A stretch of 64,000 bases of DNA from Labrys wisconsinensis (lineage in GTDB: Bacteria; Pseudomonadota; Alphaproteobacteria; Rhizobiales; Labraceae), in assembly GCF_030814995.1 (NCBI RefSeq), contig NZ_JAUSVX010000001.1, positions 124,001 to 188,000 on the forward strand, read 5' to 3'. The notes under the pieces were generated by a model that was given only the letters and a program-made list of their open reading frames with translations, made no database searches and had not been told where the DNA came from. A program made the position numbers and the translations under genes. Of the stretch, positions 49,583-58,748 are shown piece after piece. Numbering within the stretch: position 1 is the first letter of the stretch; each line of letters starts with the position of its first letter.

Positions 49583-49758
49583 GGTTTCTTATCCTGTCGA
49601 TATGCGTCGACCGGACGCGCCGAGCCGTTCAGACGGCAAGGCCCAACGCAACAAAGCCATGCGCAAGACGGCGCGACGCGCCCTCGAAGCCGGAAGGGCT
49701 TTGAGAGTTGCGTCCCGCGATCCTGCCATGGCGTGCCGCGCGTCCGGTCGGATGGAAA

Positions 49759-49783
49759 GCGCGGCGGCCCCATGCCGCCACGC
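49759..49783 (-). other. hairpin in the rpsO-pnp gap
   Basis: Arms GCGCGGCGGC (49759-49768) and GCCGCCACGC (49774-49783) pair with one wobble around a 5-base loop. In other bacteria the leader of pnp carries an RNase III-processed hairpin used for autoregulation, and rpsO has a terminator here; either role fits. No strong T run follows. Confidence 0.45.
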
Positions 49784-49809
49784 CCCGTTTTCTGAAGATG
49801 AGCCGTCGA

Positions 49810-50079
49810 TCAACGACGAATGCCGAGCCGCTCGATGATCGTCTTGTAGCGCGCCTCGTCGCGGGACTTGAGATAGTCCAGCAGCGAACGGCGCAGGGCC
49901 ACGAGCTTGAGCAGGCCGCGGCGCGAATGGTTGTCCTTCACATGGGTCTTGAAGTGGCCGGTGAGGTTGGTGATACGCTCCGTCAGGATCGCAACCTGCA
50001 CCTCGGGCGAACCCGTATCCCCCGGCTTGGTGCCGTAGTCCTTGATGAGCGCTTCCTTGCGCTCGGCCGTGATCGACAT
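49810..50079 (-). CDS. rpsO: 30S ribosomal protein S15
   Basis: 89-residue S15, complete: [17 protein letters not shown], the highly conserved [16 protein letters not shown] and [15 protein letters not shown], and the C-terminal [13 protein letters not shown]. Binds 16S rRNA early in 30S assembly. ATG at 50079 follows GAAAGGATC. Normally preceded by truB in proteobacteria, but here the upstream neighbour is divergent pheT. Confidence 0.98.
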   Translation of the reverse strand: MSITAERKEALIKDYGTKPGDTGSPEVQVAILTERITNLTGHFKTHVKDNHSRRGLLKLVALRRSLLDYLKSRDEARYKTIIERLGIRR

Positions 50080-50413
50080 CGATAGATCCTTTCAAAGCAC
50101 GCCGCCGCGCCGGGCGCGGGAGCGAGAACCGTCTTGCGACGAGGGATACGGACAAAGTCCGTGGTCCGCTTTGCACGTCGGCCCGGCCGGGATGTCGTCC
50201 AGGAGGGTCAGCGGGAGCGGAGTCTTCAGCCAGGCGCAGAGCCGGGCTGGCGCCGCCTAATAGTGGAAACCGCCGGGAAAAGCTAGCACAAAGCGCAGCA
50301 CCGCCGCCGGCCGCTCCCGCCGGTCCTTTCATCACCACCGACACGGTTCCTTTGCATCCGCCGCGCCGACGCGCTATCGGCTGGCGCAACCGTTTCCTGC
50401 GCAGGCCCGTCCG
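50080..50413. other. rpsO/pheT divergent gap
   Basis: 334 bp between divergent genes. It contains a short perfect dyad ACGGAC-AAA-GTCCGT (50148-50162). The promoters for rpsO and pheT should be here but no clear -35/-10 is recognisable, and no pheS or tRNA is present. Confidence 0.45.
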
Positions 50414-52831
50414 ATGAAATTCACGCTCTCCTGGCTGAAGGACCACCTCGACACCGACGCCTCCCTCGATGCCGTGGTCGAGACGCTGACCCGCATCGGG
50501 CTGGAGGTGGAGCGGGTGGAGGACCGCGCCCGGGCGCTGGCCCCCTTCACCATCGCCGCGGTGGTCTCGGCCGAGCAGCACCCCAATGCCGACAAGCTCA
50601 GGGTGTGCATGGTCGATACCGGCAGCGGCAGCCCGGTGCAGGTGGTGTGCGGCGCGCCCAACGCCCGCGCCGGCATGCGGTCGGTGTTCTCGCCGCCCGG
50701 CACCTATATTCCCGGCAAGGACATCACGCTCGGCATCGGCTCGATCCGCGGCATCGAGAGCCGCGGCATGCTGTGCTCCGGCGCCGAGCTGGAGATCTCC
50801 AGCGACCATGACGGCATCCTCGACCTGCCGGCCGACGCGCCGGTCGGCGCGCCCTACGCCGCCTGGGCCGGCCTCGACGATCCCATCATCGAGATCAACC
50901 TCACGCCGAACCGGCCCGATTGCACCGGCGTCGCCGGCATCGCCCGCGACCTCGCCGCCGCCGGCCTCGGCCGGCTGAAGACCCCGCCCGTCCCCGCCGT
51001 CGAGGGCCGGGGCCCCTGCCCAGTCTCGGTGACGCTCGACTTCGGCGACGGCCCCTCGCTCTGCCCCGCCTTCGCCCTGCGCCTGGTGCGCGGCGTGCGG
51101 AACGGCCCCTCGCCGGACTGGCTGCAGCGCCGCCTCACCGCCATCGGCCTCAGGCCCATCAACGCCCTGGTCGACATCACCAACTACGTCACCTTCGATC
51201 GCGGCCGGCCGCTGCACGTCTTCGATGCGGCCAAGGTGAAGGGCGATCTCACGGTGCGCCGCGCCCGGGAGGGCGAGAGCGTGCTGGCGCTCGACGGCAG
51301 GACCTATGCGCTCGACCCGACCATGTGCGTCATCGCCGACGGCGGCGGCGTGGAATCGATCGCCGGCATCATGGGCGGCGAGCATTCGGGCTGCGACGCC
51401 GCCACCACCGACGTGCTGATCGAATCCGCCCTGTGGGAGCCGCTCAACGTCGCCCGCACCGGCCGGACGCTGGGCATCAACACCGATGCGCGCTACCGCT
51501 TCGAGCGCGGCGTCGACCCGGCCTTCATGGTGCCGGGCGCCGAGCTTGCGACCGCGCTGGTGCTGGAGCTGTGCGGGGGTGAGCCGACCGAGCTCACGAT
51601 GGCCGGCGCCGTGCCGGGCAAGGCCGCGCCGATCGCCTTCCCGCTCGCCGAGGTCCGGCGCCTGACCGGACTCGACACGCCGGAGGCCGAGATCCTGCGC
51701 ATCCTCGCCTCGCTCGGCTTCGAGATCGCCGGCAACGGCCCGGTGCGCTCGGTGACGCCGCCGACCTGGCGTCCCGACATCGAGGGCAAGGCCGACCTCG
51801 TCGAGGAGGTGATGCGCATCGTCGGCGTCGACGCCATTCCGGTGACGCCGCTGCCGCGCGAAGCCCATGTGCCGGCCCCGGTGCTCACCCCGATCCAGAA
51901 GCGCACGCGCCTGGCCAAGCGGGCGCTGGCCGCCCGCGGCCTGATGGAGGCGGTCACCTGGTCCTTCATCGCCCGGGCGCAGGCCGTGCTGTTCGGCGGC
52001 GGCCAGCCGGCCCTGGCGCTCGCCAACCCGATCGCTGCCGACCTCTCCGACATGCGCCCGAGCCTGATCCCGGGCCTGGCGGCGGCGGCGCAGCGCAATG
52101 CCGACCGCGGCAATGGCGACGTCGCCCTGTTCGAGGTCGGCCAGGTGTTCCGGGGCGACAAGCCGGAGGACCAGAAGATCGCCGCCGCCGGCCTGCGGCG
52201 CGGCCTCGCCCGGCCGGGTGGCGGCGGCCGCCACTGGTCGGCGCCCGCCGCGCCGGCAGGCGCGTTCGACGCCAAGGAGGACGCGCTGGCGCTGCTCGGC
52301 GCCCTCGGCGCGCCGGTCGACAAGCTGCAGATCGTGCCCGGCGGTCCGGCCTGGTTCCATCCCGGCCGCTCCGGCACGATCCAGCTCGGGCCGCAGACCG
52401 TGATCGGCTGGTTCGGCGAGCTGCATCCCGCCGCGCTGGAGGGCCTCGACGTCGCCGGGCCGCTCGCCGCCTTCGAGATCGTGCTCGACCAGATCCCGCT
52501 GTCCAAGCCCAAGCCGACCAAGAGCCGCGGCGTGCTCGACGTCTCGGCCTTCCAGCCGGTGACGCGCGACCTCGCCTTCGTGGTCGACCGCTCCGTCAAG
52601 GCCGCCGACATCGTCAAGACCGCGCTGGGCGCCGACAAGAAGCTCGTGGCGGACGTGGCGGTGTTCGACGTCTACGAGGGCCGCGGCGTCGAGCCCGGCG
52701 CCAAGTCGGTCGCCGTCGCCGTCACGCTGCAGCCGCGCGAGAAGACCCTCACGGATGCGGAGATCGAGGCGGTGGTCGGCCGCATCGTCGCCGAGGTCGC
52801 CAGGAAGACCGGCGCGACCCTGAGGGCCTGA
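50414..52831 (+). CDS. pheT: phenylalanyl-tRNA synthetase beta subunit
   Basis: 805-residue subunit of the alpha2-beta2 enzyme that charges tRNA-Phe. Standard order: [19 protein letters not shown]-terminus, tRNA-binding OB domain (about 40-150; [15 protein letters not shown]), B3/B4 editing domain (about 205-390), B5 domain (about 400-475), core, and C-terminal anticodon-binding FDX-ACB domain (about 710-805; [14 protein letters not shown]). Complete and intact. pheS is not beside it, which is unusual because pheST normally form an operon. Confidence 0.97.
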   Translation: MKFTLSWLKDHLDTDASLDAVVETLTRIGLEVERVEDRARALAPFTIAAVVSAEQHPNADKLRVCMVDTGSGSPVQVVCGAPNARAGMRSVFSPPGTYIPGKDITLGIGSIRGIESRGMLCSGAELEISSDHDGILDLPADAPVGAPYAAWAGLDDPIIEINLTPNRPDCTGVAGIARDLAAAGLGRLKTPPVPAVEGRGPCPVSVTLDFGDGPSLCPAFALRLVRGVRNGPSPDWLQRRLTAIGLRPINALVDITNYVTFDRGRPLHVFDAAKVKGDLTVRRAREGESVLALDGRTYALDPTMCVIADGGGVESIAGIMGGEHSGCDAATTDVLIESALWEPLNVARTGRTLGINTDARYRFERGVDPAFMVPGAELATALVLELCGGEPTELTMAGAVPGKAAPIAFPLAEVRRLTGLDTPEAEILRILASLGFEIAGNGPVRSVTPPTWRPDIEGKADLVEEVMRIVGVDAIPVTPLPREAHVPAPVLTPIQKRTRLAKRALAARGLMEAVTWSFIARAQAVLFGGGQPALALANPIAADLSDMRPSLIPGLAAAAQRNADRGNGDVALFEVGQVFRGDKPEDQKIAAAGLRRGLARPGGGGRHWSAPAAPAGAFDAKEDALALLGALGAPVDKLQIVPGGPAWFHPGRSGTIQLGPQTVIGWFGELHPAALEGLDVAGPLAAFEIVLDQIPLSKPKPTKSRGVLDVSAFQPVTRDLAFVVDRSVKAADIVKTALGADKKLVADVAVFDVYEGRGVEPGAKSVAVAVTLQPREKTLTDAEIEAVVGRIVAEVARKTGATLRA

Positions 52832-52848
52832 GGAGAGGGCGGCCGGCC

Positions 52849-52954
52849 AAGCAGGTTCTCTCGAACCTGCTTGCACTTGCTAGTCTGAGCAGCATTGATT
52901 TTGCATGGAAGATGCAAAATCAAGTCGTGGCCGAGGCCACGAGAAGCTGCTCAG
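52849..52954 (+). repeat. three-hairpin repeat element, copy A
   Basis: A hairpin of perfect arms AAGCAGGTTC (52849-52858) and GAACCTGCTT (52863-52872) is followed by a branched fold: outer arms CTGAGCAGC (52885-52893) and GCTGCTCAG (52946-52954) enclose hairpin TTGATTTTGCAT / ATGCAAAATCAA (52895-52906, 52912-52923) and hairpin TCGTGGCC / GGCCACGA (52925-52932, 52935-52942). It begins 17 bp after pheT and may also terminate it. An inverted copy lies at 54270-54374. Confidence 0.85.
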
Positions 52955-53094
52955 GGCCGGCCGCCGCATCAACCCTTCGTTTACCACACCGCCGGGAATC
53001 CGCCGCCCCGCGCCGTCCGCAGCCCTCCCGGCGCGCGGATTGCGATTGCTTCGACATCCCGACCCTAGCATCCCTGACCGGGACAGGAGCGCAG

Positions 53095-54189
53095 ATGACG
53101 AAGGCACAGAGCGGCATGCACGTCCCGGCCCGGGACGAGGGGCGCGTCCCCTGGGTGGATTATGCCAAGGGCCTGTGCATCATCATGGTGGTGATGATGC
53201 ACACCACGCTCGGCGTCGAGAAGGCGGCCGGCACGGTGAGCTGGCTCAACGCCGCCATCGAGTTCGCCCGGCCCTTCCGCATGCCGGACTTCTTCCTGAT
53301 CTCGGGCCTGTTCCTGGCGCGGGTCATCGGCCGCGACTGGCGCACCTATCTCGACCGGAAAGTGGTGCATTTCCTGTATTTCTACGTGCTCTGGGTCGTC
53401 ATCCAGTGGGCGATGAAGGACGTCTATCCGGCCTACAAGGCCGGCGATCCCGCCGGCGCCGGCTGGGACCTGCTGTCGGCCGTCTGGGACCCGCCGGGCA
53501 CGCTGTGGTTCATCTACATGCTGCCGATCTTCTTCGTGCTGGCCAAGCTGGTGCGGCCGCTGCCGCCGGTGCTGGTGCTCGGCGCGGCGGCGCTGCTGCA
53601 GGCCTGGCCGCGCGACAGCGCCTTCCTGCAGGACAGCGGCCTGTTCATGGTCGACGAGTTCTGCGAGCGCCTGGTGTTCTTCCTGGCCGGCACCTATGCC
53701 GCCGAATACGTGTTCCGCTTCGCCGACCTGGTCGACCGCCATCGCCGCCTCGCTCTCGGCGGCCTGGCGCTCTGGGGCCTCGTCAACGGCCTCCTGGTCC
53801 AGGCCGGCATCGCCCATGCCCCGGTGGTCGGCCTGCTGCTCGGCCTCGTCGGCGCCCTGGCCGTGATCACCACGGGCGTGCTGCTCAGCGCCGTGAACTG
53901 GCTCGGCGCGCTGCGGTATTGCGGCCAGCATTCCCTGGTCGTCTATCTCGCCTTCTTCGTGCCGATGGCCTTCCTGCGCACGGTGCTGCTCAAGCTCGGC
54001 GTGATCGACGACCTCGGCACGCTCTCCCTCCTCATCACCGCCGTCTCGGTGGTGCTGCCGCTCATCCTGCACCGGGTGGTGAAGGGCGGGCCGCTGCGCT
54101 TCCTGTTCGAGCGCCCGGCCTGGGCCTGGATCGCGCCGAAGCGCCCCGCCGTGCCGCGCGAGCGCCTGGCGATGGTGGCGGCCGAATAG
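53095..54189 (+). CDS. acyltransferase family 3 membrane protein
   Basis: 364-residue polytopic membrane protein of the OafA/acyltransferase-3 type, which moves acetyl, succinyl or similar groups onto sugars of surface polymers. It opens with the family signature VPWVDYAKGLCIIMVVMMHTTLG, has FRMPDFFLISGLFLARV, and ten or so spans. ATG at 53095 follows AGGAG. It is flanked on both sides by inverted copies of the three-hairpin element, so the gene may have moved as a unit or lie between two element insertions. Confidence 0.87.
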   Translation: MTKAQSGMHVPARDEGRVPWVDYAKGLCIIMVVMMHTTLGVEKAAGTVSWLNAAIEFARPFRMPDFFLISGLFLARVIGRDWRTYLDRKVVHFLYFYVLWVVIQWAMKDVYPAYKAGDPAGAGWDLLSAVWDPPGTLWFIYMLPIFFVLAKLVRPLPPVLVLGAAALLQAWPRDSAFLQDSGLFMVDEFCERLVFFLAGTYAAEYVFRFADLVDRHRRLALGGLALWGLVNGLLVQAGIAHAPVVGLLLGLVGALAVITTGVLLSAVNWLGALRYCGQHSLVVYLAFFVPMAFLRTVLLKLGVIDDLGTLSLLITAVSVVLPLILHRVVKGGPLRFLFERPAWAWIAPKRPAVPRERLAMVAAE

Positions 54190-54269
54190 GCTGCGCGGGT
54201 CGGGGCGGGGCCTGGCACGGCCGGCGGAATCTGCCTAAGACTCTGTCGGCGCGGGCTGCGGCCGCTGCG

Positions 54270-54374
54270 CCAAGCAGCTTTTCGTGGCTTCGGCCACGAC
54301 TTGATTTTGCATTTTCCATGCAAGATCAAGTCTGCTCGGACTACGAAGTGTAAGCAGGTTCGAGAAAGCCTGCC
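54270..54374 (-). repeat. three-hairpin repeat element, copy B (inverted)
   Basis: Read on the minus strand it matches copy A along its length with scattered changes. The branched outer arms are CCAAGCAG (54270-54277) and CTGCTCGG (54332-54339); the inner hairpins are TCGTGGC-TTCG-GCCACGA (54282-54299) and CTTGATTTTGCAT / ATGCAAGATCAAG (54300-54312, 54318-54330). A T-A pair of copy A is C-G here, so pairing is kept. It ends 16 bp before the next gene. Confidence 0.85.
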
Positions 54375-54390
54375 GAGCCGAAGAGACCGC

Positions 54391-55662
54391 ATGCCCGAGC
54401 CCACCCCTCCCGCGCCCGTCAGGACGCGCCGCGTCCTCTACATCTCCGGCTTCGACCCGGCCGGGCCGGGCCGCTACCACGCGCTCTATCGCGAGCAGGC
54501 GGCGCGGCAGGACAGGCACAACGGCCTCGGCATCGCAGTCGGACCGCGCAGCACGGCGGTGCCGGACGTGGTCTCCTGGACCGTCCGGGCCATCGCCGGC
54601 GGCGAGCCGATCGCCGGCGAGGCGGTCGCCATCACCTACGACTTCCTGCGCTACGACAACATCATGCGCCGCCACTGGGCCCGCGGCGACGCCGCCCTGC
54701 TCGGCCAGATCGCGGCGACGGCCTGGCGCACCCTCGTCAACGGCCAGTGGCTGGCCGTGCTGCGCACCTCCTGGCCGATCGGCATCACCATCACCGTCCC
54801 GACGGTGCTCGCCCTCGTCCTGGTGCTGATCGCCGCGGTCGTGCCGCTGCTGCCGGTCCTGTTCGGCGCGCCCTGGTGGGCGCCGGCCCTCGCCTACCCC
54901 CCCTGCATCGCCGGGGCCTGGTGGCTGCGCCGGCGGGTCGAGGCCAGGACGCACCCGTTCTGGATCGCCCGCATCACCCATTTCACCGCGCTGCAGGCGC
55001 TCGGCCGCATCCCCGGCCTGGAGGAACGGCTCGACCGCTTCGCCGACCTGATCGCCGCGGCCGCCGCCGATCCCGGCCAGGACGAGGTGCTGGTGGTCGG
55101 CCACAGCATCGGCTCGCAGCTCGCCGCCTCGGCCGTGGCGCGGGCCCTGCCGCGGCTCGACGCCGCCGCCCTCGGCCGCCTCTCCCTCCTCACCCTCGGC
55201 CAGACCCTGCCGCTGCTCGGACTGCATCCGGCCGCCGCCGCCTTCCGCGCCGAGGTGGCGAGCCTGAAGGCCTGCCCCGGCCTCACCTGGATCGACTTCA
55301 GCGCTCCGCCCGATCCCGCCTGCTTCCCGCTCACCGATCCGGGCCGGGCGATCGGCCTGCCCCCCTCCGGCGCGGCCGCCCGGCCCAAGCTCGTCAACCC
55401 GCATTTCGCCCGGCTGTTCGACGCCTCCCGCTACGCCGACGCCAAGCACGACTGGCACGCCATGCATTTCCAATACCTCATGGCGTCCGACCACAAAGGC
55501 GACTATGACTACTTCGCGATCACCGCCGGAAGATTGAGCCTCGGCGATCGCTTTCAGGCACTCGACAGCGCGGAGAATTTCGACAGGTTCCGCCTCTTCA
55601 AGACATGGCCAGTTTCACCCCGCCTTACCCGAAGCCACCCAAGAAGAAACACAATGCCCTGA
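54391..55662 (+). CDS. membrane-anchored alpha/beta-hydrolase-like protein
   Basis: 423 residues. An N-terminal segment opening RRVLYISGFDPAGPGRYHAL precedes two hydrophobic spans (about 131-156 and 163-178); the nucleophile elbow GHSIG with S239 follows in VLVVGHSIGSQLAASAVARA, and a late HDWHAMHF supplies a plausible catalytic histidine. I do not recognise a named enzyme. It overlaps the P450 gene by 58 bp, so the pair is probably translated together. ATG at 54391 follows CGAAGAGACCGC (weak site). Confidence 0.78.
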   Translation: MPEPTPPAPVRTRRVLYISGFDPAGPGRYHALYREQAARQDRHNGLGIAVGPRSTAVPDVVSWTVRAIAGGEPIAGEAVAITYDFLRYDNIMRRHWARGDAALLGQIAATAWRTLVNGQWLAVLRTSWPIGITITVPTVLALVLVLIAAVVPLLPVLFGAPWWAPALAYPPCIAGAWWLRRRVEARTHPFWIARITHFTALQALGRIPGLEERLDRFADLIAAAAADPGQDEVLVVGHSIGSQLAASAVARALPRLDAAALGRLSLLTLGQTLPLLGLHPAAAAFRAEVASLKACPGLTWIDFSAPPDPACFPLTDPGRAIGLPPSGAAARPKLVNPHFARLFDASRYADAKHDWHAMHFQYLMASDHKGDYDYFAITAGRLSLGDRFQALDSAENFDRFRLFKTWPVSPRLTRSHPRRNTMP

Positions 55663-57074
55663 TGCGCCTGATCAAGGCGCGCAAATGTGGGATCTCGGTG
55701 CTGTTCGAGCGCGCCTATTCCATGAAGGCGGGGCGCGTGTGGTCGCTGCGCGGCTTCTACTACATGCTGAACGAGCCGGCGGAGGTCCGCCGCATCCTGA
55801 CCGAGGATGCGGAGAAATATCCCAAGAGCCTCTTGATGGGCACGATGCTGCAGCTCCTCATCGGCAACAGCATCTTCGTCAGCCAGGGCAAGGTGTGGCG
55901 TCGCCAGCGCCGCATGATGGACCCCGCCTTCGAGAACGCCCGCATCCGCGACGTCTTCCCGCAGATGCTGGCGGCGACGCAGGCGATGGAGCAGCGCCTC
56001 GACGCCCTCGTCGGCGCCGAGCAGCGCGAGATCGGCATCGACATCGAGACCACCCATATCGCCGCCGACATCATCTTCCGCACCATCTTCTCCACCACCT
56101 TCGGACGCGAGGAGGCGGAGATCGTGTTCTCCTCCTTCACCCGCTTCCAGGAGATCGCCTACGCCTACGGCATCGCCCGCATCGCCGGGATCCCGGCCTG
56201 GCTGATGCCCGGAGCCCGCTGGCGCGCCGCCCGCGCCGCCCGCCGCATCCGCGTCATCCTCGACCGCCTGGTGCGCCAGCGCTACGACGCCCACCAGGCC
56301 AAGGCCGCGGGGGCGCCGACCAACGACATCCTCGCCGCTCTCCTGGAGGCGCGCGATCCCGACGACGGCACGCCCTTCGCCTTCTGGGAGCTGGCCGAGC
56401 AGATCGCCATGCTGTTCCTCGCCGGCCACGAGACCTCGGCGAGCGGCCTCGCCTGGTCGCTCTACCTCATCGCCGCCTGCCCGCACATCCAGGACAAGCT
56501 CCTGGCCGAGGCGGAGGCGGTGCTCGGCGAGCGGGAGCCGCGCTTTTCCGACATGAAGCGCCTCGCCTATTGCCGCGACGTGTTCCGCGAGGCGCTGCGG
56601 CTCTACCCGCCGGTCGCCTTCCTCCTGCGCGACGCCAGCGAGCGCTGCCCGGTCTACAACAAGACCGCCGAGGCGGGCGAGACGGTGATCATCTCGCCCT
56701 GGCTGGTGCAGCGCCACCGCGAGCTCTGGGAGCGGCCGGACGAGTTCGATCCCGACCGGTTCTCCACCCCGGCGGGCGAGGCCTCGGCGCGCTGCGCCTA
56801 CCTGCCCTTCAGCCAGGGGCCGCGGGTGTGCATCGGCGCGGCCTTCGCCCTGCAGGAGGCGACGCTGGTGCTGGCGAGCCTGGTGCGCCGCTTCGAGTTC
56901 GCGCTGGTGCCGGGCCACACGCCCGAGCCGGTCGCGCGCCTGACGCTGCGCTCCGAGAACGGCGTGCGCCTGCTGGTGCGCCGGCGCGCCCCGCGCGAGC
57001 GCGCCGAGCCGGCCTACGACGCCACGCCCTCGGCAGCGGCCGCGGGATCGTCGCCCCAGACCATGCTGCGATAG
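55605..57074 (+). CDS. cytochrome P450
   Basis: 489-residue heme-thiolate monooxygenase. The I-helix AGHET (273-277), the ExxR pair (E329, R332 in EALR) and the heme loop FSQGPRVCIG with ligand C409 are all intact. The long length and the GNSIFVSQGKVWRRQRRMMDPAF N-terminal region resemble class II fatty-acid or terpenoid hydroxylases; no redox partner is adjacent. Coding overlap with the hydrolase-like gene suggests coupling; it converges on the YiiX-like gene with a 61-bp overlap. Confidence 0.93.
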   Translation: MASFTPPYPKPPKKKHNALMRLIKARKCGISVLFERAYSMKAGRVWSLRGFYYMLNEPAEVRRILTEDAEKYPKSLLMGTMLQLLIGNSIFVSQGKVWRRQRRMMDPAFENARIRDVFPQMLAATQAMEQRLDALVGAEQREIGIDIETTHIAADIIFRTIFSTTFGREEAEIVFSSFTRFQEIAYAYGIARIAGIPAWLMPGARWRAARAARRIRVILDRLVRQRYDAHQAKAAGAPTNDILAALLEARDPDDGTPFAFWELAEQIAMLFLAGHETSASGLAWSLYLIAACPHIQDKLLAEAEAVLGEREPRFSDMKRLAYCRDVFREALRLYPPVAFLLRDASERCPVYNKTAEAGETVIISPWLVQRHRELWERPDEFDPDRFSTPAGEASARCAYLPFSQGPRVCIGAAFALQEATLVLASLVRRFEFALVPGHTPEPVARLTLRSENGVRLLVRRRAPRERAEPAYDATPSAAAAGSSPQTMLR

Positions 57075-57787
57075 TCGAAGCCGCGCTCGATCGTCGGCTT
57101 CACCACGGCGAAATAGGGCGAGAGGTCGAAGTCGCGCGGCGCGAACAGGGAATGGTGCCGGATGTGCAGGATCTCGCGGGCGGAATAGTCGCCCGAGGCC
57201 TCGATGCGCGGCAGGATGGGGTAGCGCACGCTCTCGAAGGCCTGGGCGATCAGCGTCGAGCAGATCGTGCGTGTCGGCTCGCCCGAGCCCATGGCGATCA
57301 TCCGCCGCCGCCAGCGCGTCGGCACCGGCAGCGGCACGAGGTAGCGCAGCATGTCGGTGACGTTCTTGACGTCGTAGTCGAGCCCGACATGGTCGTGCAT
57401 ATGCGCCACGACCCGCGCCCGGTCCGGCGCGGTGAGCCCCACCGGGCGGCAGACCCGCACGTGGGCCTCGCGATATTTCGACAGCGGCGCGGTGACCACG
57501 CCCTCGCCGAGATTGGCCTCGACCAGGACATGCGGCTCGCCCTCGGCCGTCATCCGGCCGGCGATCGGCCCGACATACATCGCCGCATGCGACCAGGTGG
57601 ACTGGGTCAGGTATTTGATCACCGCCGAGACGCGGCTGTTGCCCTCGACCAGGATCACGTCGGCCGGCCGCAGCGCGGCGGCGAGCGCCGCGGCATCGGG
57701 CGGCGTCGAGGGCTCGTAGCCCTTGATGGGCCGGTCGAGCATCGTGGCGACCCAGCCGCCGATCCTGTCCAAGTGCCGCCCCGACAT
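57014..57787 (-). CDS. YiiX-like permuted NlpC/P60 cysteine hydrolase
   Basis: 257-residue protein of the permuted papain-like family. The pieces are PADVILVEGNSRVSAVIKYL, the histidine in STWSHAAMYVG (H67) and cysteine in TICSTLIAQAF (C176), the swapped order expected for this clan. There is no signal peptide. The family cleaves lipid- or peptide-linked amide bonds; substrate unknown. Its 3' end overlaps P450 on the other strand by 61 bp. Confidence 0.82.
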   Translation of the reverse strand: MSGRHLDRIGGWVATMLDRPIKGYEPSTPPDAAALAAALRPADVILVEGNSRVSAVIKYLTQSTWSHAAMYVGPIAGRMTAEGEPHVLVEANLGEGVVTAPLSKYREAHVRVCRPVGLTAPDRARVVAHMHDHVGLDYDVKNVTDMLRYLVPLPVPTRWRRRMIAMGSGEPTRTICSTLIAQAFESVRYPILPRIEASGDYSAREILHIRHHSLFAPRDFDLSPYFAVVKPTIERGFDYRSMVWGDDPAAAAEGVAS

Positions 57788-57944
57788 GTGAACCTCACGC
57801 CCGGATTGCCGGCGCCCCTGCCGAAACGCCGCCAGACTGGCATGGATTTCCTACGAATTTGGTGCAAGCCCGCACACGGCGCGTTACGGCGCGGCCCAAG
57901 CTTGGCTATGCATGGTCGCAGCGATTCGCCGGACGGGAGCTCCC

Positions 57945-58745
57945 ATGACCCTCTTCGACGTGGCAGAAGCCATCATCCTCGGCATCGTCGAGGGCCTGAC
58001 CGAGTTCATCCCGGTCTCCTCCACCGGCCATCTGCTGCTCGCCGCGCATTTCCTGAAGTTCGAGGGCAGCAACAGCTTCGAGATCCTGATCCAGCTCGGC
58101 GCCATCCTGGCGCTGCTGGCCGTCTATGCGGAGAAGCTGTGGCGCATCGCCGTCGCCCTGCCGCACGACAGGGAGGCGCAGCATTTCGTCATCGGCGTGC
58201 TGCTCGCCTTCCTGCCCGCCGCCGTGATCGGCGCGCTGCTGCACGGCTTCATCAAGGACTATCTCTTCAACGTGCACATCGTCTGCTACGCCCTGATCGC
58301 CGGCGGCCTGGTGCTGATCGCCATCGACGAGATGCCACTGCAGAAGCGCTTCGCCAACGCCTATGTCATGTCCTTGCCGACCTACTTCAAGATCGGCCTG
58401 TTCCAGTGCCTGGCGATGATCCCCGGCGTGTCGCGCTCGGGCGCCACCATCGTCGGCGCCATGCTGCTCGGCGCCGACAAGCGCTCGGCAGCGGAGTTCT
58501 CCTTCTTCCTCGCCATGCCGACCATGTTCGGCGCCTTCGTCTTCGACCTCGCCAAGAGCTACAAGACGATCAGCTTCGGCGACGGCACCCTGATCGCCGT
58601 CGGCTTCATCGCCGCGTTCATCTCCGGCTGGTTCGTGGTCAAGGGCCTGCTCGACTTCGTCTCCAAGCGCGGCTTCGCCGTGTTCGGCTGGTGGCGCATC
58701 ATCGTCGGCGTGCTCGGCCTGGCGGCGCTCTACATCTGGGGATAG
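57945..58745 (+). CDS. uppP: undecaprenyl-diphosphatase
   Basis: 266-residue polytopic enzyme that recycles the undecaprenyl carrier used for peptidoglycan and surface polysaccharides. The family motifs [18 protein letters not shown] and PGVSRSGAT are intact. ATG at 57945 is chosen because it follows GGGAGC and begins at the family N-terminus; an ATG at 57912 is 11 codons longer and unlikely. It ends three bp from the convergent pyruvyl transferase gene. Confidence 0.95.
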   Translation: MTLFDVAEAIILGIVEGLTEFIPVSSTGHLLLAAHFLKFEGSNSFEILIQLGAILALLAVYAEKLWRIAVALPHDREAQHFVIGVLLAFLPAAVIGALLHGFIKDYLFNVHIVCYALIAGGLVLIAIDEMPLQKRFANAYVMSLPTYFKIGLFQCLAMIPGVSRSGATIVGAMLLGADKRSAAEFSFFLAMPTMFGAFVFDLAKSYKTISFGDGTLIAVGFIAAFISGWFVVKGLLDFVSKRGFAVFGWWRIIVGVLGLAALYIWG

Positions 58746-58748
58746 CTC

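Noticed and set aside
49589-52876. Very long minus-strand open frame (over 1,000 codons) opposite pheT
   Set aside because: It is the antisense shadow of a conserved gene in G+C-rich DNA; its translation is Ala/Arg/Gly/His-rich with no recognisable family.
52849-54374. Classic IS-type transposon around the acyltransferase
   Set aside because: No transposase frame or target-site duplication was seen; only the inverted elements are present.
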